This document shows, one piece after another, positions 6,154-12,953 of a stretch of 26,338 nucleotides of DNA (within the stretch, counting starts at the first letter, position 1; every line of letters begins with the position of its first letter). The DNA lies in the NCBI GenBank assembly GCA_016844295.1, contig JAENIV010000016.1, positions 1-26,338 of the forward strand. Direction: 5' to 3'. The notes below the pieces were generated by a model. The model searched no databases, was not told the DNA's origin, and saw only the letters and a program-made list of their open reading frames with translations. The translations under genes and the position numbers were made by a program. Origin of the DNA: Candidatus Berkelbacteria bacterium. Lineage in GTDB: Bacteria > Patescibacteriota > UBA1384 > UBA12157 > JAENIV01.

Positions 6154-7653
6154 ATGCGGTTGTGGTTGAAATTCGTAATTGCAGTAATGGTTGTCATCGC
6201 AGTTCTTGCCGTCAGGGGCAGGGTGGTTCGCCCACCTGAGCCTCCTAGGCCAGGGGAGTTCCAACTTGAGTACCCGGGTCCGAGGGAGACGACCGCGGAG
6301 TCTTACGACTCCTTTATCTCCTCGTTCGACCCGGTGATCTACGGCATCATTCGTGACCCCATCGGTGCCGAGGTCAGACTTTCCCGCTATTGGCCCACAA
6401 TTCAGAAGTCGGCCGAAAAATGCGGGGTGGACCCGTACACTCTCTGGGCGGTTTTGTACATAGAGGGTCAGGGAGAGACCGACGGTGTTTCCGGTGCCTC
6501 GTGTGCCGGAATCGCGCAGTTTTACCCGCCGACTGCCAAGGCTTTCGGGCTTAAGGTCTCGGGTAAATGGCTGAGCTACTATCGGGCCTACAGGGACGAG
6601 AAAAAGCCAGCCATGAAATCTAAGAAGTGGGCGAAGCTCCAGAAGTTCGATGAGAGATTCGACCCGCGAAAGGCCATCCCTGCCGCTGCCAGATACCTCG
6701 GGTATCTGGGAAAGAAGTATGACAGGGAAGACTATGCCATCGCCGCGTACCATATGGGGGAACCCAACTTGGACGCGGTGATCCGCCACTACTGTTCAGG
6801 ATGGGATGCACCAGAGCATATCAGTTGGCAAGAAGTTGTCTTAGAGGCATCCCCAGATCGTCACCCGGAAACCTATAAGTTCCTTCATGATCGTCTCGAA
6901 GACGAATCGTGGAGTTACTACTTTCGGGTGATGTGCGCCAAAAAAGCGGCACTCCTCTGGAAGCGTGACCGCAACACCTTCAAGGTGAAGGTCGCCTTCT
7001 ACGACGAGATGGCCCGAAAGGGGCGCCGGCCGCGACTGGCGCATGAGTTCTTCTGGTATGAGGGCAAAATGAGTCAGGTCCCACCCCTTACGAAACTGGA
7101 GGCGGGGCTGACTAACATCGTCGTCGATCCCGGGGTTAGACATCCGGAGACTACACCCGCGATGGCGGGTTTTCTCTACTATCTGGCAACCCAGATAGAA
7201 GATCGAGGTGGCGGAAGTATTCGGATCACCTCGGCTTATAGGACCCACGCGGAGCAGGCGGAACTGGTTAAGCAAGGCCGATCGCCTTCGCTTTTCACCA
7301 GTCACCGCTATGCCTCCGGGGTAGATGTCGGGCTCGTCAGCGGTAAAAAGACTCAGGACCTCCTGGAGTGGATGCTTATGGTCCTGAGGGCCAAAGGTGA
7401 TTGTGAGTGGTACAGGGAGCGGTCCCATTACCATATCACCCTCAATCCTGAGGCTGAGTACTTCAAGAATATCCTCGACCGGATTGCGGAGTACATCAAG
7501 AAGGTCGAGGTTCACAGGAAGTGGGAGTCAATCCGTCCCGTGACCCTTGCTCAGGGCTTCTGGGGACGGCTTTTCTCCTGGCCGTGGCTATTAGTTTTGG
7601 CCATTGGCATCTATCTGTCGTCTCAGCTGGAACACCAGCGAAGGCGGAGGTAG
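6154..7653 (+). CDS. Lytic transglycosylase / M15-like DD-peptidase fusion
   Basis: 499 residues from ATG 6154, chosen because AAAGGAG sits 9 bases upstream and a signal-anchor (LWLKFVIAVMVVIAVLAV) follows at once; the longer frame starting at 5983 would run through the promoter. Residues about 75-205 resemble GH23 transglycosylases: LWAVLYIEGQGE with the likely catalytic Glu, GIAQFYPPTAKAF, and AIAAYHMGEPNLDAV. Residues about 345-450 resemble VanY/M15 or DUF5715 peptidases: ITSAYRTHAEQ, SHRYASGVDV (His-x6-Asp) and SHYHI. A second membrane helix and an Arg-rich tail end the protein. It would cut peptidoglycan glycan strands and trim peptides. The catalytic Glu motif is EG rather than the usual ES. 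The gene is strongly GC-rich with its own promoter and terminator, suggesting transfer. Confidence 0.8.
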   Translation: MRLWLKFVIAVMVVIAVLAVRGRVVRPPEPPRPGEFQLEYPGPRETTAESYDSFISSFDPVIYGIIRDPIGAEVRLSRYWPTIQKSAEKCGVDPYTLWAVLYIEGQGETDGVSGASCAGIAQFYPPTAKAFGLKVSGKWLSYYRAYRDEKKPAMKSKKWAKLQKFDERFDPRKAIPAAARYLGYLGKKYDREDYAIAAYHMGEPNLDAVIRHYCSGWDAPEHISWQEVVLEASPDRHPETYKFLHDRLEDESWSYYFRVMCAKKAALLWKRDRNTFKVKVAFYDEMARKGRRPRLAHEFFWYEGKMSQVPPLTKLEAGLTNIVVDPGVRHPETTPAMAGFLYYLATQIEDRGGGSIRITSAYRTHAEQAELVKQGRSPSLFTSHRYASGVDVGLVSGKKTQDLLEWMLMVLRAKGDCEWYRERSHYHITLNPEAEYFKNILDRIAEYIKKVEVHRKWESIRPVTLAQGFWGRLFSWPWLLVLAIGIYLSSQLEHQRRRR

Positions 7654-7659
7654 CGGACT

Positions 7660-8811
7660 TTAGTGCGATCGAAAACGATCCTGCCTAGGCAGGATCGTTT
7701 TCCATATTATAAGAGATTTTAGTTCTAATCTATCTTCTTTATCGTCAGGATCCGTTTTTTGTCCATCGGGCATTTTTCCATCTTTACCCTTGTCGTCTAA
7801 TTCCGCGGCATCAGGAGAAAACTCTACATCAACTTGATTAGCATCTCCGGAAGTTGCGGGTTCAGGGGTGGTATTAACAGGGGGTAGCGTAGTTAAGGGT
7901 TTGTTGGGAATACCTGTTGGCCCCGTAGGGTCTTTAGGAGGAATGTTTGAAATTGACTCCGTTACTTTAGGCATAGTTAGTTCCTTTTCTTCTGGGGGCT
8001 TTGAGGGTGGTTCTGAGGGGGTTTTTACAGGTGCGACAGGTTTCCAGACGCTTTGGTCAGGTCGGGACTCCGGCTGAAACGTCGGAGCGCTTTTTATGGG
8101 AATCGGCATAGGCGCTTCAACTGGTTTAGGCATTGGAGGTGTTACTTTGGGGGGAGGGGGAGTTTCCTTGTCCCGAGTAGGGTCGAGGGGCTTAGGTTTG
8201 TCGCTTTGAGGGGCTTGTCCCGATTTATCCCGAGCGGAGTCGAGGGGCTTTGGTTGAGGGGCCGCAAATCCTGCAGGTTTGTATGGCAACGGCGGTTTAC
8301 CCTGAGTATTCTCGAAGGGTTCTTTTTTCTCTTCTTTCGGCTCTTGTTTTTGAGAAGCCGCAAAGCCAGCAGGCTTATCACGGGTATTTTCAGGAGGCTT
8401 TTCCGGGGTATGATTGAAAGGTCTATTATTAAAAGTCTTGGGTTGGTTTGGTGGGCTTACTGGTTTATTTTGTGTATCATCGTAGGGTCTGGGTGGTGGC
8501 GAAAATGGTTTTACCGGTGGTGTCGTTTTAGGCGGCATTGAAGAAAAACCTGTCGGGTGTTCAACCATCGGCGGTAAGCCTACTTTTTCCGGGGCCTTTT
8601 TGATTTCATCGCTAATGTCTTGTCTTTGAATTTGCCCGCCCGTTAAAGACTCCAAGTATTTAACATCAATAATGGCCACCGCCGGTTTACCGCCCTTGGT
8701 AAGGATAAATAGTTTATCTCTTTGAACCTCAGAGACAATTTGAGAAAAATGATCTCGCGCGAAAGTTAGAGGAAGAATGTTTTCCAAAGAGACCTTTAAC
8801 TGGTTATTCAT
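7660..8811 (-). CDS. Phd/YefM-like domain protein with long proline-rich tail
   Basis: 383 residues. Residues about 12-60 (LTFARDHFSQIVSEVQRD, FILTKGGKPAVAIIDVKYLESL) match the Phd/YefM antitoxin fold, which dimerises and binds palindromic DNA. The remainder to about 330 is a disordered Pro/Lys/Glu-rich tail, then an acidic stretch. Typical antitoxins are about 80-90 residues with a short toxin-binding tail; no toxin gene is adjacent. The tail contains five near-repeats of the form P-[LF]-[DE]-x-[TA]-R-D-K, encoded by a palindromic DNA element also present in the M16 gene. GGGAGGGG precedes the ATG. A TTGACA/TATGAT promoter and TTAACAGGTA operators lie upstream, consistent with autoregulation. 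The last 14 residues are encoded by a terminator stem, so the original end has probably been altered. Confidence 0.72.
   Translation of the reverse strand: MNNQLKVSLENILPLTFARDHFSQIVSEVQRDKLFILTKGGKPAVAIIDVKYLESLTGGQIQRQDISDEIKKAPEKVGLPPMVEHPTGFSSMPPKTTPPVKPFSPPPRPYDDTQNKPVSPPNQPKTFNNRPFNHTPEKPPENTRDKPAGFAASQKQEPKEEKKEPFENTQGKPPLPYKPAGFAAPQPKPLDSARDKSGQAPQSDKPKPLDPTRDKETPPPPKVTPPMPKPVEAPMPIPIKSAPTFQPESRPDQSVWKPVAPVKTPSEPPSKPPEEKELTMPKVTESISNIPPKDPTGPTGIPNKPLTTLPPVNTTPEPATSGDANQVDVEFSPDAAELDDKGKDGKMPDGQKTDPDDKEDRLELKSLIIWKTILPRQDRFRSH
7671..7702. terminator. Bidirectional terminator with 15-bp arms
   Basis: GAAAACGATCCTGCC, TA, GGCAGGATCGTTTTC is a perfect dyad giving a T-run on both strands. 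It ends the GC-rich gene on the left and, on the minus strand, lies inside the last codons of the Phd-domain gene, 9 bases before its stop codon. Confidence 0.9.
8167..8404. repeat. Cluster of in-frame palindromic elements (PLDSARDK type)
   Basis: Copies centre on about 8170-8192 (PLDPTRDK), 8225-8250 (PLDSARDK), 8298-8323 (PFENTQGK) and 8377-8398 (PPENTRDK); a weaker one at about 8470-8490 reads PYDDTQNK. On the gene strand the core is CCCTCGACTCCGCTCGGG followed by ATAAA. All are in the same frame of the proline-rich tail. The M16 copy at 10113-10150 shares CTCGGGATAAATCG exactly with the copy at 8225. Confidence 0.7.
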
Positions 8812-8871
8812 AAGCCCCTCCCGTAAGTGCTTAATATTAATACAAAGCCATTTTTAAATCTGGCCATTTTA

Positions 8872-8901
8872 ATCATATAATATTGACCGATTAAGTGTCA
8901 A
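8872..8901 (-). promoter_or_regulatory. Promoter of the Phd-domain gene
   Basis: Minus strand TTGACA (8896-8901), 18-base spacer, TATGAT (8872-8877). The leader would be about 55 bases and ends in the GGGAGGGG ribosome site. Confidence 0.75.
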
Positions 8902-8910
8902 ACAACCTTT

Positions 8911-8931
8911 TTAACAGGTATTACCTGTTAA
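8911..8931. promoter_or_regulatory. Operator-like palindrome TTAACAGGTA-T-TACCTGTTAA
   Basis: Perfect 10-bp arms around one base, 10 bases upstream of the Phd-gene -35 box. This is the size and place of a Phd/YefM-type autoregulatory operator. Confidence 0.75.
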
Positions 8932-8955
8932 TTAAACCTGAAATTTGCCCTGATT

Positions 8956-9014
8956 CCCACACCCAAATTATTTATTTGTATTATATCATTTAACAGGTTA
9001 AAACGATGGGTGTG
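8956..9014. promoter_or_regulatory. Second operator half-site inside a CACACCCA inverted repeat
   Basis: TTAACAGGTTAA (8990-9001) repeats nine bases of the palindrome 60 bases away. It is flanked by CACACCCA (8958-8965) and TGGGTGTG (9007-9014), an 8-bp inverted repeat that ends 4 bases before the -35 box of the rightward promoter. The 8812-9116 spacer otherwise holds only promoters and leaders. Confidence 0.6.
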
Positions 9015-9018
9015 CGGG

Positions 9019-9047
9019 TTGACATTCAGGCGTTTTTATGGTATAAT
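9019..9047 (+). promoter_or_regulatory. Promoter of the small acidic protein pair
   Basis: TTGACA (9019-9024), 17-base spacer, extended -10 TGGTATAAT (box 9042-9047), a near-consensus strong promoter. Its predicted leader contains a hairpin-capable CTTCTCGA...CTCGAAG element (9073-9101) of the same style as the in-frame palindromic repeats. Confidence 0.88.
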
Positions 9048-9116
9048 AATTTAATTAGTGAATAAAAATAAAACTTCTCGACTCCCATCGGGTCGCTCGA
9101 AGTAAAGGAGAGAAAA

Positions 9117-9314
9117 ATGTCCGAAACAGTCGCAATCCAACCTGTAGATGATGAAGATAAAGCCTTAATGTTGACAGATGAACAAAAGGTATATTTTACT
9201 CGTGCTGCCCAGGAAATAACCGAAAAACAGGTAGAGCAGATGGATTGGGAAACCGGTGATCCTGCCAAGCGACAAGAAATTATTGAACGTCATAATCGTC
9301 TCGCAACCAATTAA
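9117..9314 (+). CDS. Small acidic protein, unknown
   Basis: 65 residues with no recognised family. It is acidic and predicted helical (TDEQKVYFTRAAQEITEKQVEQMDW), with no membrane segment. It starts with MSET, like the next protein. AAAGGAG lies 6 bases before the ATG and a near-consensus promoter drives it, so strong expression is expected. It is divergent from the Phd-domain gene across operator-like sites and may be under its control. It is not a recognisable toxin of the Phd/Doc or YefM/YoeB type. Confidence 0.72.
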   Translation: MSETVAIQPVDDEDKALMLTDEQKVYFTRAAQEITEKQVEQMDWETGDPAKRQEIIERHNRLATN

Positions 9315-9322
9315 GGAGCAAG

Positions 9323-9481
9323 ATGTCCGAAACTGCCCCTGTTTTTGAACAAATAGGTCCAAAAGCAAAACAAGACATTGAGAAATTACAAGAAAATTAT
9401 ACAATTGCTCCTGACGGATGTATGGTTAAGATCAATGATTACCTCGCAAATCCGGAAACTGTCCGCGACGAAACCAAGTAA
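9323..9481 (+). CDS. Small protein, unknown, paired with the previous one
   Basis: 52 residues starting MSETAPVFEQIGP, with a helical middle (KAKQDIEKLQENY) and the ending DYLANPETVRDETK. No family is recognised. AAGGAG (9313-9318) overlaps the previous stop codon and lies 4 bases before this ATG, so translation is probably coupled and the pair co-transcribed. The shared MSET start hints at a duplication or similar N-terminal processing, but the rest is not clearly alike. Confidence 0.62.
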   Translation: MSETAPVFEQIGPKAKQDIEKLQENYTIAPDGCMVKINDYLANPETVRDETK

Positions 9482-9492
9482 ATTAACCTAAT

Positions 9493-9521
9493 TAGACATT
9501 CTCTTTTCAATCTGTTATACT
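9493..9521 (+). promoter_or_regulatory. M16 operon promoter, leaderless
   Basis: TAGACA (9493-9498), 17-base spacer, extended -10 TGTTATACT (box 9516-9521). Six bases separate the box from the ATG at 9528, so transcription should start on the A of the start codon. Confidence 0.75.
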
Positions 9522-9527
9522 CGGTCT

Positions 9528-10853
9528 ATGTTAGACTACAAGGTGTCTACTTTTAATAATGGCCTTAAACTTATTACCGCGCCCTTGGCAAATACCAAGG
9601 CGGTAACGGTTTTGTTTTTAGTGAGTGTTGGGAGCCGATACGAAGATAAGAAAATTAGTGGGATTTCCCATTTTTTGGAACATTTATTTTTTAAGGGAAC
9701 AAAAAAAAGACCGACAACTTTAGATATCTCAAAAACTTTAGATTCTGTGGGAGCGTCCTACAATGCTTTCACAGGAGAAGAATATACCGGTTTTTACGTC
9801 AGGGCTTCTTCCGAGCACTTTGATTTAGCCTTAGACGTTCTTTTTGACCTTTTATATAATGCAAAATTTGATCCCGAAGAAATCGAAAAGGAAAAGGGTG
9901 TCATAATCGAAGAAATCAATATGTATCAGGACACGCCTCAAGCATTTATTGTCGATTTAGCCAAACAACTTTTTTATAAAGATCAATCTTTGGGTCGTCC
10001 TGTAACTGGGGAAAAAGAGACGGTGCGCTCAATTACTCGCCAAGATTTGCTTAAATTTCGCGATAGTTTTTATTCCCCTGACAATATGATCATTACAGTT
10101 GCAGGCGGCCCCTTGACTTCCCTCGAAAATACTCGGGATAAATCGCTCGGGGCAGGTAAAAATGGCATTGATTGGGAAGGAAAAATTAAAGAGTATTTTG
10201 ATAAGATTAAAACTAAAAAACAAGGCGAGTATGAAAAAGTTTATGAAAATCAGACTAAACCCGAGTCTTTGGTCTATTTTAAAAAGACAGACCAGGCTCA
10301 TCTGGTTTTAGGCTTTAGAACTCTTCCGAGGACTGACAAACGACGGCCCATTATGAAGGTTTTGAACAATTTATTAGGAGAAACCATGTCTTCCAGGCTT
10401 TTTACCGAAGTTCGCGAAAAGCGTGGTTTAGCCTATTATATTTCTTCAGACATCGCCGATTTTTGTGACGCAGGTGTTTTGGGGGTTTCGGCCGGAGTGG
10501 ATATTAACCGTGCCGAAGAAGCCGTAAAAGTTATTTTAGATGAATTTACGAAAGTTAAAACCGAAAAAGTAAGTCCGGAAGAACTCAAACGTTCAAAAGA
10601 AAATATGAAAGGCAGGCTTTACTTGGGGCTCGAGGAATCTTTCGCTGTGGCGGACTTTTTGGCGGAACAGCAGCTTTTTTGGGAGAAAATAGATGACCCG
10701 GAAGAATTAGTAAAAAAATATGAGAAAGTTACGGCCGAAGATATTTTAAATTTTGCCCAGAAACATTTTACAAGTAAAAATCTGAATCTGGCTATTATTG
10801 GTCCATTTAAAGATAAACAAAAATTTCAATCTATTTTGGATAAGTTTAAGTAA
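9528..10853 (+). CDS. M16-family zinc metallopeptidase
   Basis: 441 residues: an active M16 half with the inverted zinc motif HFLEH (48-52) and the downstream acidic ligand in VIIEEI (about 125-130), and an inactive C-terminal half with the substrate-binding RGLAYY segment (about 300). Family members (processing peptidase/PqqL/YmxG types) degrade or trim peptides; this one lacks a signal peptide and is probably cytoplasmic. Between VAGG and DWEGK (about 194-214) lies an extra PLTSLENTRDKSLGAGKNG segment where relatives have a short loop; it is encoded by the palindromic element also found in the Phd-domain gene. The mRNA is predicted leaderless. It heads an operon with ndk and a WecA-like gene. 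Confidence 0.92.
   Translation: MLDYKVSTFNNGLKLITAPLANTKAVTVLFLVSVGSRYEDKKISGISHFLEHLFFKGTKKRPTTLDISKTLDSVGASYNAFTGEEYTGFYVRASSEHFDLALDVLFDLLYNAKFDPEEIEKEKGVIIEEINMYQDTPQAFIVDLAKQLFYKDQSLGRPVTGEKETVRSITRQDLLKFRDSFYSPDNMIITVAGGPLTSLENTRDKSLGAGKNGIDWEGKIKEYFDKIKTKKQGEYEKVYENQTKPESLVYFKKTDQAHLVLGFRTLPRTDKRRPIMKVLNNLLGETMSSRLFTEVREKRGLAYYISSDIADFCDAGVLGVSAGVDINRAEEAVKVILDEFTKVKTEKVSPEELKRSKENMKGRLYLGLEESFAVADFLAEQQLFWEKIDDPEELVKKYEKVTAEDILNFAQKHFTSKNLNLAIIGPFKDKQKFQSILDKFK
10113..10153. repeat. Palindromic element inserted in frame in the M16 gene
   Basis: CCCTTGACTTCCCTCGA, AAATACTCGGGATAAATCG, CTCGGGGC: outer GCCCC/GGGGC and inner CCCTCGA/CTCGGG parts can pair. It encodes SLENTRDKS and shares 14 identical bases with a copy in the Phd-domain gene. 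Confidence 0.7.
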
Positions 10854-10878
10854 ATTTAAATGAAGAAAGGTTTTAGAA

Positions 10879-11481
10879 ATGCCAAAAACGCATAATCATC
10901 CCAAGGAAGAAATAACGGTAGTCTTAATTAAACCAGACGGTGTGAAAAGAGGGCTCACGGGTGATATTACGTCGCGAATTGAACAGCGGGGTTTAAAAAT
11001 TATCGCTTTAGGAATGGTAGAACCCACAAGACCGTTGATCGACGATCACTATCCGAAAAACAAAGAATGGATTAACCGTCTTGGTGAAAAAACCATGTCA
11101 ACTTATTCAAAATATAATATTGATCCCGAGGAACAGTTAGGAACTTCCGATACTCTGAAAATAGGTACGATGGTGCGGGAGTGGTTGCTGGATTTTATGA
11201 CCTCTGGCCCGTTGGTAAAAATGGTTGTAAAGGGAATTCACGCTATCGATATGGTTAGAAAACTTGCTGGTCACACTTTGCCGAATATGGCTGATATGGG
11301 TACAATCAGAGGCGACTATTCGGTTGATTCACCGGCCTCGGCTAACCGAGATAATCGGGCAGTTCATAATATTATTCATGCATCGGAAACACCAGAAGAA
11401 GCCGCTAAAGAAATCGATCTTTGGTTTAAAAAAGAAGAAATTCACGACTATAAACGTTCTGACGAAGACATTATGTTTTAA
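10879..11481 (+). CDS. ndk: Nucleoside diphosphate kinase, long form
   Basis: 200 residues. NDK moves the gamma phosphate between nucleoside di- and triphosphates through a phosphohistidine. Seen: VLIKPDGVKRGL (15-26) with the nucleotide-contacting Lys, MVREWLLDFMTSGPLVKMVVKG (about 95-116), TIRGDYSVDS (about 146-155), and NIIHASE with the active His (about 168). Standard bacterial NDKs are about 140-150 residues; an extra segment of about 45 (roughly 50-95, INRLGEKTMSTYSKYNIDPE) precedes the MTSGP helix, as in some archaeal-like and CPR forms. GAAAGG lies upstream of the ATG. It is 25 bases after the M16 gene and 5 before the WecA-like gene, so one transcript is likely. Confidence 0.93.
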   Translation: MPKTHNHPKEEITVVLIKPDGVKRGLTGDITSRIEQRGLKIIALGMVEPTRPLIDDHYPKNKEWINRLGEKTMSTYSKYNIDPEEQLGTSDTLKIGTMVREWLLDFMTSGPLVKMVVKGIHAIDMVRKLAGHTLPNMADMGTIRGDYSVDSPASANRDNRAVHNIIHASETPEEAAKEIDLWFKKEEIHDYKRSDEDIMF

Positions 11482-11486
11482 AAATT

Positions 11487-12593
11487 ATGATTAGAGCATA
11501 TTTACCACCCTTAATTATTTCTGCTTTAATATGCGGTGGTCTAACTTACTACGTTAAAATCCTGGCGGAGAAACTAAAATTTTTTGATCTGCCAGGACCC
11601 CGAAAAGTGCACCCTAAACCAATTCCGCGTTTAGGCGGGGTGGCGATTGTCGTGTCTTTTTTAATTGTCACGATAGGTTATACATTGGCCTCGCATCGGT
11701 TAAATTTTTCCGGCTTTCAACTAATTTTTCTTGATAAAAGGTTGGCAGGAGTTCTAATTGGTCTTTTGATTTTATTAATCGGGGGCGTTGTTGACGATAT
11801 CCGCGGAATTAAACCTTGGAAAAAACTTATTTGGCAAATTGTCGCGGCCGGTACGGTAGTGGTTTTCGGTCTGGGCATAAACTATCTTAGATTACCCTTC
11901 GGAGAGCACATCCAGCTTAATAATTGGCAAATTCCCATTACGATTTTTAATTTTCATTATACTTTCGTCGTTTGGGGTGATCTGCTAACCATTTTTTGGA
12001 TCGTCCTTCTAATCAATACGTTCAATTTTCTCGACGGTTTAGACGGTTTAGCCTCGGGAATTTCCGTCATTACCGCGATTGTAATTTTGGTTTTAAGCAT
12101 TTTATTAGGCCAGGACGCAAATGCCTTACTCGCGGCTTTAATCGCAGGCGTAACTTTGGGTTTTTTACCCTGGAATTTTAATCCAGCCAAGATTTTTTTG
12201 GGTGATTCGGGAAGCCAATCCTTGGGTTTTTTAATCGGGGTATTGTCGATTATTTCCGGGGGAAAACTTGCGACGGCCTTTTTAGTTTTAGGACTCCCGG
12301 TTTTAGATGTCGGCTGGGTGGTTTTAAGAAGAATTCTTACAGGGGTTTCTCCTTTTTCAGCTGATAAAAAACACCTACATCATCGGCTTCTAACCGCAGG
12401 TTTAAGTCAAAAACAAGCAGTGATAATTTTATATATTCTTTCCATGGTTTTCGGCAGCGTAGCGGTATTAGCCTCAACCAAAGGAAAAGTGACCGCGGTT
12501 TTAGTTCTTTTAATTTTAATGGCGGCTTTAGCAATCACGCTGATTGTATTAGAATATAGAAAGAGAACTAAACAAGACTTTCAAATGAAGTGA
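11487..12593 (+). CDS. WecA/TagO-like undecaprenyl-phosphate sugar-phosphate transferase
   Basis: 368 residues, about eleven membrane helices. It carries the family motifs in order: HPKPIPRLGG (about 42-51), VVDDIRGIKPWKK (about 101-113, Mg-binding Asp pair), NTFNFLDGLDGLASG (about 177-191), FLGDSGS (about 237-243) and the sugar-recognition HLHHRL (about 297-302). HIHHRL-type loops belong to WecA/TagO/WbpL rather than MraY, so it should load GlcNAc- or related sugar-1-phosphate on undecaprenyl phosphate to start a surface polysaccharide. It works upstream of glycosyltransferases such as the GT4 at the window end. The start is 5 bases after the ndk stop. Confidence 0.93.
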   Translation: MIRAYLPPLIISALICGGLTYYVKILAEKLKFFDLPGPRKVHPKPIPRLGGVAIVVSFLIVTIGYTLASHRLNFSGFQLIFLDKRLAGVLIGLLILLIGGVVDDIRGIKPWKKLIWQIVAAGTVVVFGLGINYLRLPFGEHIQLNNWQIPITIFNFHYTFVVWGDLLTIFWIVLLINTFNFLDGLDGLASGISVITAIVILVLSILLGQDANALLAALIAGVTLGFLPWNFNPAKIFLGDSGSQSLGFLIGVLSIISGGKLATAFLVLGLPVLDVGWVVLRRILTGVSPFSADKKHLHHRLLTAGLSQKQAVIILYILSMVFGSVAVLASTKGKVTAVLVLLILMAALAITLIVLEYRKRTKQDFQMK

Positions 12594-12598
12594 GGGAT

Positions 12599-12697
12599 AT
12601 GGAAAAAAGATCCTGTCAGAGAACAATTTTAATTATAATTATTATTATGCTATCTATCGGTATGTTTTTGCCGTTTTTGGCTGAACTTTGGCACTAA
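12599..12697 (+). CDS. Possible 32-residue single-membrane-helix peptide
   Basis: A short frame starting 5 bases after the WecA-like stop: a basic start MEKRSCQRT, then a hydrophobic run ILIIIIIMLSIGMFLPFL and the end AELWH. A GAGGG lies 3 bases upstream, too close for a good ribosome site. It ends exactly where the purine/pyrimidine repeat begins. It could be a real micro-protein translated from the operon or chance. Confidence 0.3.
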   Translation: MEKRSCQRTILIIIIIMLSIGMFLPFLAELWH

Positions 12698-12812
12698 ATC
12701 TTCTTGGCTTATCTTTGTTTTTCGTAGTCTATCTTTGTTATTCTTTGTCTCTTCTTGGTATTTTCTTAGTCTTTCCTTGCTTTTCTTAGTTTCTCTTAGA
12801 TATCTTCCAGGC
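12698..12812 (-). repeat. Polypurine repeat, minus orientation
   Basis: Read on the minus strand it is a degenerate string of AAAGACTAAGAAAAC-like units (AAGATAGACTACGAAAAAC, AAGAAGATTT). The same words in plus orientation fill 15250-15450 and 15990-16080. The lysine/arginine-rich frames inside are translations of the repeat. Confidence 0.75.
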
Positions 12813-12870
12813 CATTTCAAAAAGATTTCTATACGAGTCCGCAATATTTTCGCTTTCAATTAAAATGACG

Positions 12871-12896
12871 AAAACGAATCCGACGATTCGTTTTTT
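12871..12896 (+). terminator. Terminator of the M16-ndk-WecA operon
   Basis: AAAACGAATC, loop CGAC, GATTCGTTTT, TT: a 10-bp perfect stem with a T-run. The A-run on the other side could also serve minus-strand transcription. Confidence 0.88.
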
Positions 12897-12905
12897 GTTG
12901 CTTTA

Positions 12906-12933
12906 TTGAAAAACCCCAAAAATTTGATAAAAT
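12906..12933 (+). promoter_or_regulatory. Promoter of the folded RNA and zinc-ribbon operon
   Basis: TTGAAA (12906-12911), 16-base spacer, extended -10 TGATAAAAT (box 12928-12933). Predicted start about 12940, about 200 bases before the first coding ATG. Confidence 0.65.
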
Positions 12934-12953
12934 TAAACCAGAAAGCATTATTG

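Noticed and set aside
8812..9481. Classical type II toxin-antitoxin pair
   Set aside because: Neither small protein has RelE/YoeB, Doc or PIN-like features, and the Phd-domain protein is too long and divergently placed.
12650..12859. A 69-residue Lys/Arg/Glu-rich protein on the minus strand
   Set aside because: It is a translation of the degenerate purine repeat, with no ribosome site or family.
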